Assembly: GCA_029255685.2 (NCBI GenBank)
Contig: CM055312.2
Location: 17,136,649 to 17,200,648 of the forward strand
Direction of reading: 5' to 3'
From: Silene conica
Lineage: Eukaryota > Streptophyta > Magnoliopsida > Caryophyllales > Caryophyllaceae
DNA length: 64,000 nt
Shown here: positions 1-10,448 of the stretch, in pieces
Layout: every line of letters starts with the position of its first letter
How positions within the stretch are numbered: position 1 is the first letter of the stretch
Position numbers and translations under genes: made by a program
Notes under the pieces: generated by a model
Told to the model about the DNA's origin: nothing
The model's database searches: none
Seen by the model: only the letters and a program-made list of their open reading frames with translations

Positions 1-1084
1 AAAATGAGGAGTTTGGAGAAGGATCATGAGGTTAGAAGAAAGAATAAATTTGTAAGAAATGTGTGGTGTTGCATAAGAAGAGGTGAAAATAGTGTTAATA
101 ATTAGTTACTATATTTGTAGAAATGATCAACTTTCGTTTGGTGGAGAGTGAAGGAAGGAAATGCTTTGTGTGGTGAGTTTTTCGGAACTAAAGCTGGGAA
201 TTTCGAAATTGTTGGGGTGAAATATGGCTTCTTTATTACATATAGGTTTTTTTTTTTAAAAAAATGATTAATAATAGGAACAATTAATTAAATTTGGATA
301 ATAATTAATTATATGAATTAGACTGCTTTGTACGGCATCAACTGGTCTCGACCAAAGTACAAAAAACCAGAGGAGGTTTTGGTGATCATCACAAAACTCA
401 CAACTCACAAATATGGCCTCAAGAATTCACTCTTTTTTTTCCAACGTACGTATAATATCTTTAAGAACAATAAAAAAAAGATAACTAAACGAGTTAATGT
501 CAAACTATTCAATTGGTAAAAAAAAAGTAGAGTATTTTGTACAAATTGGTAAAAAAAAAGTAACAAGTTGGACAAATAATTGGTTAAAAAACATAACATG
601 TTGGACAAATTGGTAAAAAAACGATTAATTACTAAATTGGTAAAAATTGTTTAAATTAAGTGATATTTAGACCAAAAGCGATGATAATATTATAAAAAGA
701 TTTTTTATTAATGAATATTAAGTAATATATGCGGACATTTTTTTAATCATTAATATATTATCGGTTTAAATTTATTTTGACTTGAAACTACATTTACGAT
801 TGATTTGGGTTAACTAGGCTGAGTTTGCGTCGAATCATTTTTTGGTTTACTAGAACTCGGATAAGGTTGAGTTGTGTCGGATAATTTCTAACTTTGGTTA
901 TTTATATAATGTTTATTTGGGGTAATAATTATTTTACAACCATAAACATTTGTACCGGGTGTCGCGTGAACTCGAGTCTTGTCTTTCAAGTCCGCCAATT
1001 ATTTTGATATTAACCAAAGACTATTAAAATAGTATAAGAAATCGTTAGTTATTTCTGTTACCCTAAAATAATCAGTAACTCTTG
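1..1084. other. AT-rich intergenic spacer
   Basis: No open reading frame here resembles a known protein; the longest are about 60 codons and biased by A/T runs. The only structure I see is the short A-rich reiteration described separately at 511-650. Probably non-coding spacer or very old transposon debris. Confidence 0.6.
511..650. repeat. Degenerate A-rich direct repeat
   Basis: The phrase ATTGGTAAAAAAAA recurs about four to five times (near 511, 544, 580, 609 and 634), separated by short segments with TTGGACAAAT or TTGTACAAAT. It looks like an imperfect tandem reiteration with a unit of roughly 25-35 bp. No function is suggested. Confidence 0.5.
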
Positions 1085-1195
1085 TGTGAGACCGTCTCAC
1101 GCGTACAATGGGTTCATTTATTTGTATTAAATGAGAAACTTATTTTTAAAAATAGATGGTCTCATGGTGTGAGACCGTCTTATTGTAGAATTTGT
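1085..1195. repeat. Short inverted-repeat element (MITE-like)
   Basis: GTGTGAGACCGTCTCAC near 1085-1101 is close to a perfect palindrome, and GTGTGAGACCGTCTTA recurs near 1168-1183 with AT-rich DNA between. I associate GAGACGGTCTC-type termini with dispersed repeats of Caryophyllales genomes; that is recollection, not a search. No clean target duplication was found. Confidence 0.4.
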
Positions 1196-1204
1196 GTAAA
1201 ATAA

Positions 1205-1450
1205 TACTACCTCCCATTCGGGATAACCCTCCCTATTCGACATTGACACAAAATTTAAGGGTTTGATTAAAATAAGCATAAGGTATTGTTGTGGGGTGAG
1301 GTGATTGGAGAGAGGGTGAGTATTGTGGGGGTATTGTTGTGAGTAAGGTGATTAAAAAATATATAAAACTTTTAAAATAGAAGTAGGGAAGATATTGTGA
1401 AATTGACAAAAAGAAAATAGGGAAGGTTATTATGAAGAGAATGGAGTAAT
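1205..1450. mobile_element. Stowaway-like MITE (probable)
   Basis: About 240 bp bounded by CTACCTCCCATTC at the left and the approximate inverse GAATGGAGTA at the right, each next to TA. Plant Stowaway (Tc1/mariner) MITEs typically start CTCCCTCC and duplicate TA. The interior is non-coding and G/T-rich. The inverted repeats match imperfectly, so the family call is tentative. Confidence 0.45.
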
Positions 1451-1669
1451 AATAAAATACTACAATAAAAAAGAATTGAGCTGAACTCGGATAAGTTATT
1501 CTCTTATTTAACTCAATAGTAAGTTCAAAGTATAAGTTTATTTAATTTAAATTTCAAACAAAAATATACGCATGGCATGAACAATACAAGCGAAATTGCG
1601 ATAAATAAATGTAAAAAATTTCAGTAAGTGAATGTAAAAATACAAGAAAGACAAACATGTGCTTCCTTT

Positions 1670-2414
1670 TAGCGATGTCAATGGGGCGGGGTGGGTGCGG
1701 AGGGGGGTCAACCCACGCCCGCCCCGCGAACTATAAATGCGCACCCGCCCCGCGACCCTCGGTGGGTTGAACCTTTCAAAACCGTCCCCGCCCCGCGGGG
1801 ACCCGTTGACCCGCCTAGCTCCTCAAGAAATGTTAATTGTGAAGCTAAAATATACTAGTCGTACTACTTATACAATTAAGTTTTCGCAAAATGCCTTAAC
1901 ATTCAATTAACTAGAATCTGTTGAGCCATGAAACGGTTTTACATAAAAGTATACCACGAAACACATGCACAAACAGCAGCCCAAATACGGAATACCGAGT
2001 AGTGACTAGTGAACTAGTGATTATTGCCTTATTGGACTACTGGGTAGGGGTTACTTACTTGTTTGGGTCTTATTAGACTACTGGTAGGGGTTACTTATTT
2101 ATTAAAAGTTATTTTTAATCTTTTAAGTTATATTTTTTATCTATATATATTACTATTAGGTATTATTATTTATTAGGTGGGTATAACCGGGGCGGGGCGA
2201 GCGGGGTGGGTGTGGGGCGGGTCTCATGTGATACCCGCACCCGCCCCGCGACCCGCGACGAATGATGCGTTTGAAACCCATCCCCACCCCACGACGAATG
2301 ATGCGTTTGAAACTCATCCCCGCCCCACGACCCACCAAATCATTACGCACACCCGCCCCACGTGGGGCGGGTGCGGGGCGAGACCCGTCAAGACCCGCCC
2401 CATTGACATCCCTA
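1670..2414. mobile_element. hAT-like non-autonomous element, GC-rich ends (copy 1)
   Basis: The termini are inverted: TAGCGATGTCAATGGGGCGGG at the left against CCCGCCCCATTGACATCCCTA at the right, with one mismatch. Both ends are dense GGGGCGGG/CCCGCCCC sequence that could fold back, and the core is AT-rich. Flanking octamers (CTTCCTTT and ATCCCCTT) match at only 5 of 8 positions, so the target duplication is eroded. A second copy at 2464-3041 has the same ends and a perfect 8-bp duplication, which supports hAT membership. No transposase is present. ORFs across the GC-rich ends are compositional artefacts. Confidence 0.68.
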
Positions 2415-2463
2415 ATCCCCTTAATAGTCCAGAATAATTAGATTAGAACTCTCTCCTAATTAC

Positions 2464-3041
2464 TAGGGATGTCATTGGGGCGGGGCGGTGCTGGATATAG
2501 GCTTCTCGTACCCGTACCCATCAAGAAAACCTCATATCCATCACCGCTCCATCACCCATGGCGGGTACAAGTTTCCAAAACCATCCCCGCCCCACCACCC
2601 ATGGCGGGTACAAGTTTCCAAAACCATCCCCGCCCACCAACCCATTAACCCGCTATGCCATAAATTTTTCCGATCTTTTTTTCGTACAAGTTGGGTTAAT
2701 CACTATTACTATTTTCAGGAATTTGTTTATATAATTTTAGTTAGTTACCAAAGAAGTTCGTAAATACTTTATAAAATAGTTATTTTAACATTAAGTCTTA
2801 CTTATTACAAAATAATATTTGTAAAATTATCGTAATAATGTTATTAATTTTTGTAATAATTGGCGGGTAGGCGGGTATGAAATGGGTAACACGCAAAACC
2901 ATCCCCGCCCCACTACCCATGGCGGGTACAATTTCCGTACCCGTCCCCGCCCCACCACCCGCCAAAGTACTACCCGTCCCCGCCCCAACTGGGGCGGGTG
3001 CGGGGCGGTATCCGCTTGTACCCACCCCAATGACATCCCTA
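2464..3041. mobile_element. hAT-like non-autonomous element, GC-rich ends (copy 2)
   Basis: A 578-bp element with perfect 17-bp terminal inverted repeats (TAGGGATGTCATTGGGG and its complement), flanked by a perfect 8-bp duplication CTAATTAC at 2456-2463 and 3042-3049. Eight-base duplications are characteristic of hAT transposons. The subterminal parts repeat CCCATGGCGGGTAC and CCCCGCCCC units, and the middle is AT-rich and non-coding. It is non-autonomous and would depend on a transposase encoded elsewhere. The intact duplication and termini make this a younger insertion than copy 1. Confidence 0.85.
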
Positions 3042-3049
3042 CTAATTAC

Positions 3050-3365
3050 TATCCCACACGAACTTCTTACACAAATTCTCGGTGAAGACGGACATTATCC
3101 GTCACAAGCTGAAGACGAACAAGTCCCTTCATAAAATGCAAGTGGGATGATCCATGAAATACTCCATTTTACCCTTTTGTTCTCCCGGCCGCTTGTCTTG
3201 TTGTGAGAGCAATATTATCCATTTTCATTTTATGATGGATAGTATCCATCTACCACCATACTCTTTTAAACTTCTTATTATTAGAAAATCACAATTTTAA
3301 GGAATACTTCTATAATAAAAGCTGTGGATAGTGTATATGTTGGCAGTTTGTTAACATTTGTAAGT
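3050..3365. other. Intergenic spacer
   Basis: No gene or clear repeat is visible. The stretch leads directly into the 5' LTR of the Sirevirus; the last bases (TAAGT, 3361-3365) form its probable target duplication. Confidence 0.5.
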
Positions 3366-4697
3366 TGTTGGAACACAATATGTTGATGATGACAAGTTAC
3401 CTTGATTAATCTAATGTTTGCTTGATTATACAAGAGATTAGCAAAATGACATAAAGCCTATTGAAGATCACAAGTTCATATGTCAAGATACAAGCAAAGA
3501 CAGGAGAAGGCCAAGTCTAGGAATGTGTTGTAAGCAAGGTAGTCAACATTCATTCGTATTTGTTAGAGGTGCAAAATCCTTGCAACAGTCCAACAGACTG
3601 TTGCAACTGGGGTTTCTAGTACGGTCATGGAGATTATATTTCGTAAAATATTTTTATCAAAAGTATTGGTGTTTTGGTTCATTTACATATTTCAAATGTT
3701 TTACAAACTGAAGGAAATTAATTTGAAAATCAAAAGCTCAACTTGCACATGAGGTCTAAGGGTTAGAAAAAGTAGAAAGTTTACTTTTTCCTTTTTTGGC
3801 AATTAGACCTACAAAAGGAAGGTTCCTTCTTACACTCTTTCCTTAAGTGGGTTGCTTTGAGCCTTGAGTAGTTTACCTTGAGCATTGCAACCATGTGCAT
3901 TTTCAGTTTGTAAAAGACACTTCTATTTGAACCCTTGGGTAAAAGAGTTATGCAAACAAATTACACAACTTGAGAGCTCCTCTCACTCGCCCAAACCCTC
4001 TATAAATACCAACCCTTTAGCTCATTAATTGCTAAGACTTTCTAAGCATTTATTGTAAAACTTTGCAAAACCTTTTTAAGCATTTACTCTTCAAGTTTAT
4101 TTTGCAAAAGTTTCTGTTTTAAAAGAAGTCTTCAATTGTTTTCGAAAAGCTATGATCTCCTTGTACTAGTTCGCACTTCTAATGAGTATAAATGTTTGTT
4201 CGATGAACCTTGCGTTTAGATCTTAAAAGTAGTCTCCATGTTCTTTAAGAGAACTCTTGAGACATTGATCTTGTAAACCAAAGGTAGAACAACAAACTCT
4301 TAGAGCGGAGTAGCTTTAAGTTTGAGTCAAGTCTTCGAGCGGAGTAGCTCTTAGCAAAAGCAACCGGAGTAGGTTGGGGAGTTGTTTTGTTGTAATAGTT
4401 TTAGTTAAGCGGAGTAGCTTCTAAACTTTCAATAAAATAACGGTTGGACGTAGGCTCCGGAGTAGGAGCTGAACCAATTTTTTATATCGCTTGTTTATTA
4501 CTCTTTCTCGTACTTGTTCTCGTTTCTTGTTATACTCGTAATAGATCAGCTCTATGCAACAGTTCCTTATACTGTTGCTTAGTCCCGGATCTTGTTGCCT
4601 TAAATCGTGAAACACTTAAGCTACTTCTGAATTTTTAAAAGGTCGCCTAATTCACCCCCTCCCCCTCTTAGGTGCTAAACTCGTTCTTGATTCTTCA
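3366..4697 (+). repeat. 5' LTR of Sirevirus A
   Basis: 1332 bp, TG...CA ends. It contains a TATA-like CTATAAATA at about 4000, five reiterations of the CGGAGTAG core between 4305 and 4466, and two hairpins of the 8-7-8 class (3580-3606 and 4556-4578). It is almost identical to the 3' copy at 12990-14320. Confidence 0.95.
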
Positions 4698-4699
4698 AT

Positions 4700-4712
4700 T
4701 GGTATCAGAGCC
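4700..4712 (+). other. Primer-binding site of Sirevirus A (tRNA-iMet)
   Basis: TGGTATCAGAGCC lies three bases after the 5' LTR. It is the standard plant sequence complementary to the 3' end of initiator methionine tRNA and would prime minus-strand DNA synthesis. Confidence 0.93.
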
Positions 4713-4759
4713 TTGTGCTCTTGATTAGGCTTAACCACCAAAGAGAAAGATCCGTAATC

Positions 4760-6780
4760 ATGGACGAGTCTAAACACACTAAGTACCCAATTTTCAAAGG
4801 TGAAAACTATGCTTGGTGGAAACACCGCATGGAACACTACGTTAAAGGGGTAGATTATGAATGTTGGATGATAATAAAAAAGGGCCCACTTAAGATAGAA
4901 GTGACAGACAAGGATGGAAACACGACACCAAAAGATGAGGAAAAATATAATGAAAACGATTATAAAAAGATCTAGAAAAACTCGAGAGCCATGTCCATTC
5001 TTCAATATGGCATTGGCGATCAAGAGATTAATCATATATCGGGTTGCTCTTCGGCCAAAGACATTTGGGACACCCTAAGCTTAGCTCATGAGGGCACGTC
5101 TCAAGTGAAGAAATACCGTGTTGACCTTCTCATGCAACAATATGAGATGTTTAACATGGGAAAGGACGAATCAATTAATAGTCTTTCTTCTCGTTTCTCT
5201 TGCATTGTTAACGAACTTAAGAGTCTTGGTCGTAACTTTGAATCCGAGGATTTAGTCCGAAAGATCCTTCGAAGCTTAACTGAAAAGTGGCAACCGAAGG
5301 TGACGGCTATTGAGGAAGCTAAAGATCTTGCCGTCCTCTCCCTAAATGAACTAATGGGGTCCCTCATGGCCCATGAACTTTCACTCACGAAACGCTCTCA
5401 AGAGAGTTCAAAGGGAAAGGGACTCGCTCTAAATGCTCTCTCTAGCGATGAGGAGGATGAGGATGTCGAGTTCGCCATGTTCACCAAAAACATGGCCGGC
5501 ATAATAAACGGTCGAGGTTCACAAAAGTTCAATAACAATGTTGGCAAGAAACGTTTTCCAAAGAGGAGATCAAATTCCACCTTCGGTTGCTTTAAATGTG
5601 GTGACAAGGGTCATCAAATAAAGGAATGCCCAAAGTGGGATGATATCAAATCCAAGGAGAGACGTGATTTTGCCAAAAGAGATTACAAGAACAAAGTCAT
5701 GAGTGCTATTTGGGGTATGTCTGATTCCGATGAGGATGAGTTCCTTGAGGAAGAATTGGATGCAAAGTTGAGCATCTCATCAAAATCAAAAACAGAAACG
5801 TCAAAATCATCAAAGAAAGAAGCTGCCATATGTCTCATGGCCCACTCGGTTGATTCAAGTTCCGACTCCGAAAGCGAGGTAAAATGTCTAAAGAAGAAGG
5901 CCCGCGCCTTTTCTAAAGACAAAATATGTCTTCTTTTAGATGATTTTATTGATAAGTGTCGTGTCCAAGGAAATAAACTCATTGCCATGCAAGATGAAAT
6001 CGAAAGTATTGCCGAGGAAAATGTCAATCTAAAGGAGAGTCTAACAGAGGTAGATCAAACATGTACAATAACCAAACTAGAAAAGGAAGTCAAAATGCTT
6101 CGTAAACAAAATCAGTGTCTTGTGAATAAAGCTGGAAAAACTCATGCAACAGTCCCATGCAATGTTGAATCTGAACTAGTAAAAGAGGTCGAGTCTCTAA
6201 AAGGAAAGGTTTCATCCCTTACAAAGGAACGTGACTCTCTCTTGGTTGAATTTACTTCATGCAAACTTGATAACAAACAACTAGAGGAAGTTGCGATCTT
6301 ATTAAGTGATGAAACTAGTCATATCAAAGGAAAAGTTGATAAACTTGAAAAAACGAATCTAGATCAACTTAAGGAAATAGAAAGCTTGACCAAAGAATTG
6401 GCGATGCAAAGCAATTCTATCTCAAATGGGAAGGAAGTCAGAATGTCTTAGAATTCTTGTTAAAGCAATCCAAAGAAAATGAAAAGGCTTCAAAAAACTC
6501 TGGACTTGGTTTCAGATGCAACAGTAGCACACACTGTTGCAACTGAAACCAAGACCCAAGTCAAAGAGATTTCAGACGACGTAAGTATGCTGGACTACCT
6601 GAATACATTATATGCTATTACTGTGGAATGACCGGTCATGAGTTCAATGGTTGTCCTAAAAGAGAACTTGACCTAAAAAGAAACACCAAAGTTGCACAAG
6701 AAATATGGGTCAAAAAGGACTCGGTGTCTAGTGTTAAGAAGGGACCCAAACTTGTTTGGGTTCCTAAACTAACTGTTTGA
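4760..6780 (+). pseudogene. gag region of Sirevirus A (fossil)
   Basis: Capsid and nucleocapsid region. The N-terminal part (KYPIFKGENYAWWKHRME) matches the copia gag start seen in many plant elements. A retrotransposon gag domain follows, then a CCHC zinc knuckle (CFKCGDKGHQIKEC) near 5590-5630, an acidic Ser-rich stretch and a long heptad-rich coiled-coil tail. The extended tail is typical of Sireviruses; in SIRE1 relatives gag coiled-coil regions mediate self-interaction. A second CCHC-like motif (YCGMTGHEFNGC) appears near the protease. Hairpins of the 8-7-8 family lie at 6146-6168 and 6517-6541. The region is part of a broken element. Confidence 0.85.
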
Positions 6781-9700
6781 TTTGCGTAGGCATTAGTGGG
6801 GGGCAGCAGCAATTGGTACTTAGACAGCGGATGCTCTCGTCACATGACGGGGGAAGAAGACCAATTCCTCTCACTAGAGGCTTACAAAGGAGGCATGGTG
6901 ACTTTTGGCGATAACAAACAAGGTGAAATTGTTGGTATCGGAAAAGTTGGTAAATCAAAATCACTATGTGTGGACAAAGTGCTGCTTGTCAAAGGATTAA
7001 AACACAATCTACTTAGCATATCACAATTGTGTGATCGAGGTAATATTGTTGAATTTCATGCTCATGTGTGTAAAATCCTAGATGGAAAGACAAAGGAGTT
7101 GGTTCTTGAAGGTAAACGAGTCAAGGATGTGTATATGATTGATTTATGTTCTTTATCCGGTCAAAAACTTTCGTGCATGAGCGTCCATAAAAATGATCCA
7201 TGGCTTTGGCACAAACGTTTGGGCCATGTAAATGCTAGAACATTAAACAACCTTAGGAGACTTGACTTAGTGGAAGGTTTACCGATCATAAACTTTAAAT
7301 TCAACTCCTTGTGTGATGATTGTGTCAAAGGGAAACAAGTTAAGAGCTCATTCAAGTCCAAGAAGTGTATTAGTACATCTCGTGTCTTAGAACTTGTTCA
7401 CATAGACCTTTGCGGACCCATGCGTATATCAAGCAAAGGTGGTAGTAATTACATTTGTGTTATTGTTGATGATTGTTCTAGATATGTGTGGTTATTGTTT
7501 CTTGGAACTAAGGACAAGGCTTTTGGTGAGTTTTTAATTTGGCTCAAAATGGTCGAAAACAAATTTTCTCTAAAACTTGGTGCTTTAAGATCCGACCATG
7601 GAACCGAATTTGAAAACTTTGCCTTCGAAGCCTATTGTAATGAGAATGGTGTTAACCATAACTTTTCGGCTGCCCGAACTCCACAACAAAATGGAGTGGT
7701 GGAACGAATGAATCGAACTTTGGAAAATATTGCTAGGACCATGCTCATTAGTTCTCAAGTACCAAGAAACTTTTGGGCCGAAGTCGTAAACACTTCGTGT
7801 TATGTCTATAATCGAGTCATGATTAGAAAAATCACCAACAAAACACCCTATGAAATTCTACGTGGAAGAAAACCCAATGTCTCATATTTAAAATGCTTTG
7901 GTTGTAAATGCTTTGTTCATAACAACGGGAAAAACAACTTAGGCAAATTTGATGCCCGTAGTGATGAAGCAATCTTTGTGGGATATTCAAACCATAGTAA
8001 GGCTTACAAAGTCTTTAACAAGAGGACTATGAAAATGGAAGAGAGCATTCATGTTGTATTTGATGAATCTAGTCTTTTTGTGTCTCAGGAACAGGAAAGA
8101 AATGAAGAGGATGATGATGAGTTCGAGCTTGGGATGGTGCGTCACGACATGGACCAAGTGTTGGAAGCTGAAGATCTGGAGCAACAGTCAGAAGGACCGT
8201 TGCATGGGGAAACAGGCCACAACTCAGGGGGAACCGACGATGCTTCATCCTCAAATGAAGCCAACACGTCAGGAGTGGAAAAAGAAAACCAAGGCACAAC
8301 CATTGATCCACCAAATTCCAATGATCAATCCCCCACACAAAATCAACCCCATGAAACAGTCTCTGAAACTGTTGCATCTGAACAAAATGAACAAATGATC
8401 GCTTCCAACACCACCAACATCACCATACCAAAAAGATGGAAACACCAAAGCTCTCATCCTCTCGAAAACCTAACCAGTGACCTTGACTCAGGGTAAAAAC
8501 CAGATCCTCCCTCAGAAACTTCTGTGCCTTCAATGCTTACCTCTCACAAATTGAACCCGACCACATCTCAAAAGCTCTCGAGGATCCGTGTTGGATCATG
8601 GCTATGCAAGAAGAGTTGGATCAATTCAAAAGGAGTGAGGTATGGCATCTGGTACCTAGACCTTCAAATCGTACAGTCATTGGCACTAGGTGGGTGTTTC
8701 GAAACAAACTTGATGATAATGGAGAAATCGTACGGAATAAAGCAAGGCTAGTGGTGCAAGGGTATAATCAACAAGAGGGGATTGATTATGATGAAACCTT
8801 TGCACCGGTAGCTAGGCTTGAAGCCATACGAATACTCATTGCCTTTGCGGCTCATCATGGTGTAAAACTTTTTCAAATGGACGTAAAGTCGGCATTCCTA
8901 AATGGTTATCTTAATGAAGAAGTTTTTGTGGAACAACCACCGGGCTTTTTGGATAACGAATCACCGAACCATGTCTTTAAACTCGATAAAGCATTATATG
9001 GTTTAAAACAGGCTCCTAGAGCATGGTATGATAGGCTTTCAAAATTTCTTTTAGAAAATGGCTTCATACGTGGTTCGGTTGATAAAACTTTATTCATCAA
9101 GTCACATTCAGATGTAATGTTGCTTGTTCAAATATATGTCGATGACATCATCTTTGGTGCAACTAGTGAAACTCTTTGTGAATACTTTGCACATCTAATG
9201 AAATCTGAGTTTGAAATGAGTATGATGGGAGAACTAGGGTTCTTTCTTGGCCTCCAAATCAAGCAAAAAGAGGAGGGCACAATGATCCATCAACAAAAGT
9301 ATGTGAAGGAGATGTTAAGTAAGTTCGGGTTGACCAATGCGAAACCCGTTGCTACACATATGGTCTCTAACCTTAAACTTGACCTTGATCCAAATGGTAA
9401 GAGTGTTAGTGAAAAAGTGTATCGAGGTATGATTGGTTCTTTACTCTACTTAACCGCAAGTCGACCCGATATTCAATTTAGTGTGTGTGTGTGTGCTAGG
9501 TTTCAAGCAAATCCTAAGGAATCTCACTTCAAAGCCGTAAAAAGGATATTCAAATACTTGATTGGAACTCAACATTTATATCTTTGGTATCCTTCTTACT
9601 ATGAGCTTGATCTTGTAGGATTTTCCGATGCCGACTATGCGGGATGCATGTTGGATAGAAAGAGCACGTCCGGAATTGCCACCTTCATGGGGCCGTGTTT

Positions 9701-10079
9701 GCTCACGTGGGCTTCAAAGAAACAAAATACCGTGTCTCTATCAACGGCGGAAAGTGAATACATAAGTGCCGCCCTATGTTGCACACAACTACTATGGATA
9801 CGTCAACAATTGCACGATTTTGGTATTACATTCGAATCTTCTCCTATTTTTTGTGATAATACTAGTGCAATCAACATCTCGAAAAATCCAATACAACATT
9901 CCCGGACCAAACATATTGAAATAAGGCATCACTTTTTACGTGATCAAGTTGAAAAAGGGACAATTAATCTTAACTTTTGTAAGACCGAAAATCAAATTGC
10001 GGATATTTTTACAAAACCGTTAGAAAGAGAACAATTCGTAAAACTTCGGTTGGAAATTGGTTTGTTAAGTGATGCATGA
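6780..10079 (+). pseudogene. pol region of Sirevirus A: PR-INT-RT-RNase H (fossil)
   Basis: Domains follow copia order. An aspartic protease core (LDSGCSRHMTG) lies at the start. Then come a GAG-pre-integrase zinc-binding region (HKRLGH...CDDC) and an integrase core (LVHIDLCGPM; AARTPQQNGVVERMNRT). A long acidic linker leads to a copia reverse transcriptase with [25 protein letters not shown] and YVDDIIFG, and an RNase H ending near [10 protein letters not shown]. The integrase-RT linker carries two of the 8-7-8 hairpins (8181-8203, 8353-8375). The region is broken in few places and most domains are well preserved, consistent with the near-identical LTRs. Confidence 0.9.
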
Positions 10080-10448
10080 CATTAAAAGATTACGTTCCCC
10101 AATGATTGACTAGAATGGGTGACGGTAGTGTTTATGTTTACGATTTATTACGTACATGCAAATTAAAGAAAATGAGTTACAAAAGAAATAAGATAAACAT
10201 GCATGCAAGTTGTAACTTATGGAGCCACTCAAAATACCTCTCTCATCCATCACATCAAGTCACTCTTTATCTCTTGTCATAATGCCAACCCTCACTCAAC
10301 CGTCACTTTTTATTACCCACCATTTATTACCCTTCCTTCAACCACCCATTATTATCTTACATGTAAAAACTCTTCCAATTTCCAACTCACTCAAAATTCA
10401 AACCTCCCCATAACCGTCCCTCCCTCTCTCACTATAACTTCTCTCAAA

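Noticed and set aside
2177-2437. ORFs on both strands rich in Pro, His and Arg
   Set aside because: They cross the GC-rich ends of the hAT-like elements; the products are low-complexity and frame-independent.
4700-4712. tRNA gene fragments at TGGTATCAGAGC sites
   Set aside because: These are retrotransposon primer-binding sites; no cloverleaf surrounds them.
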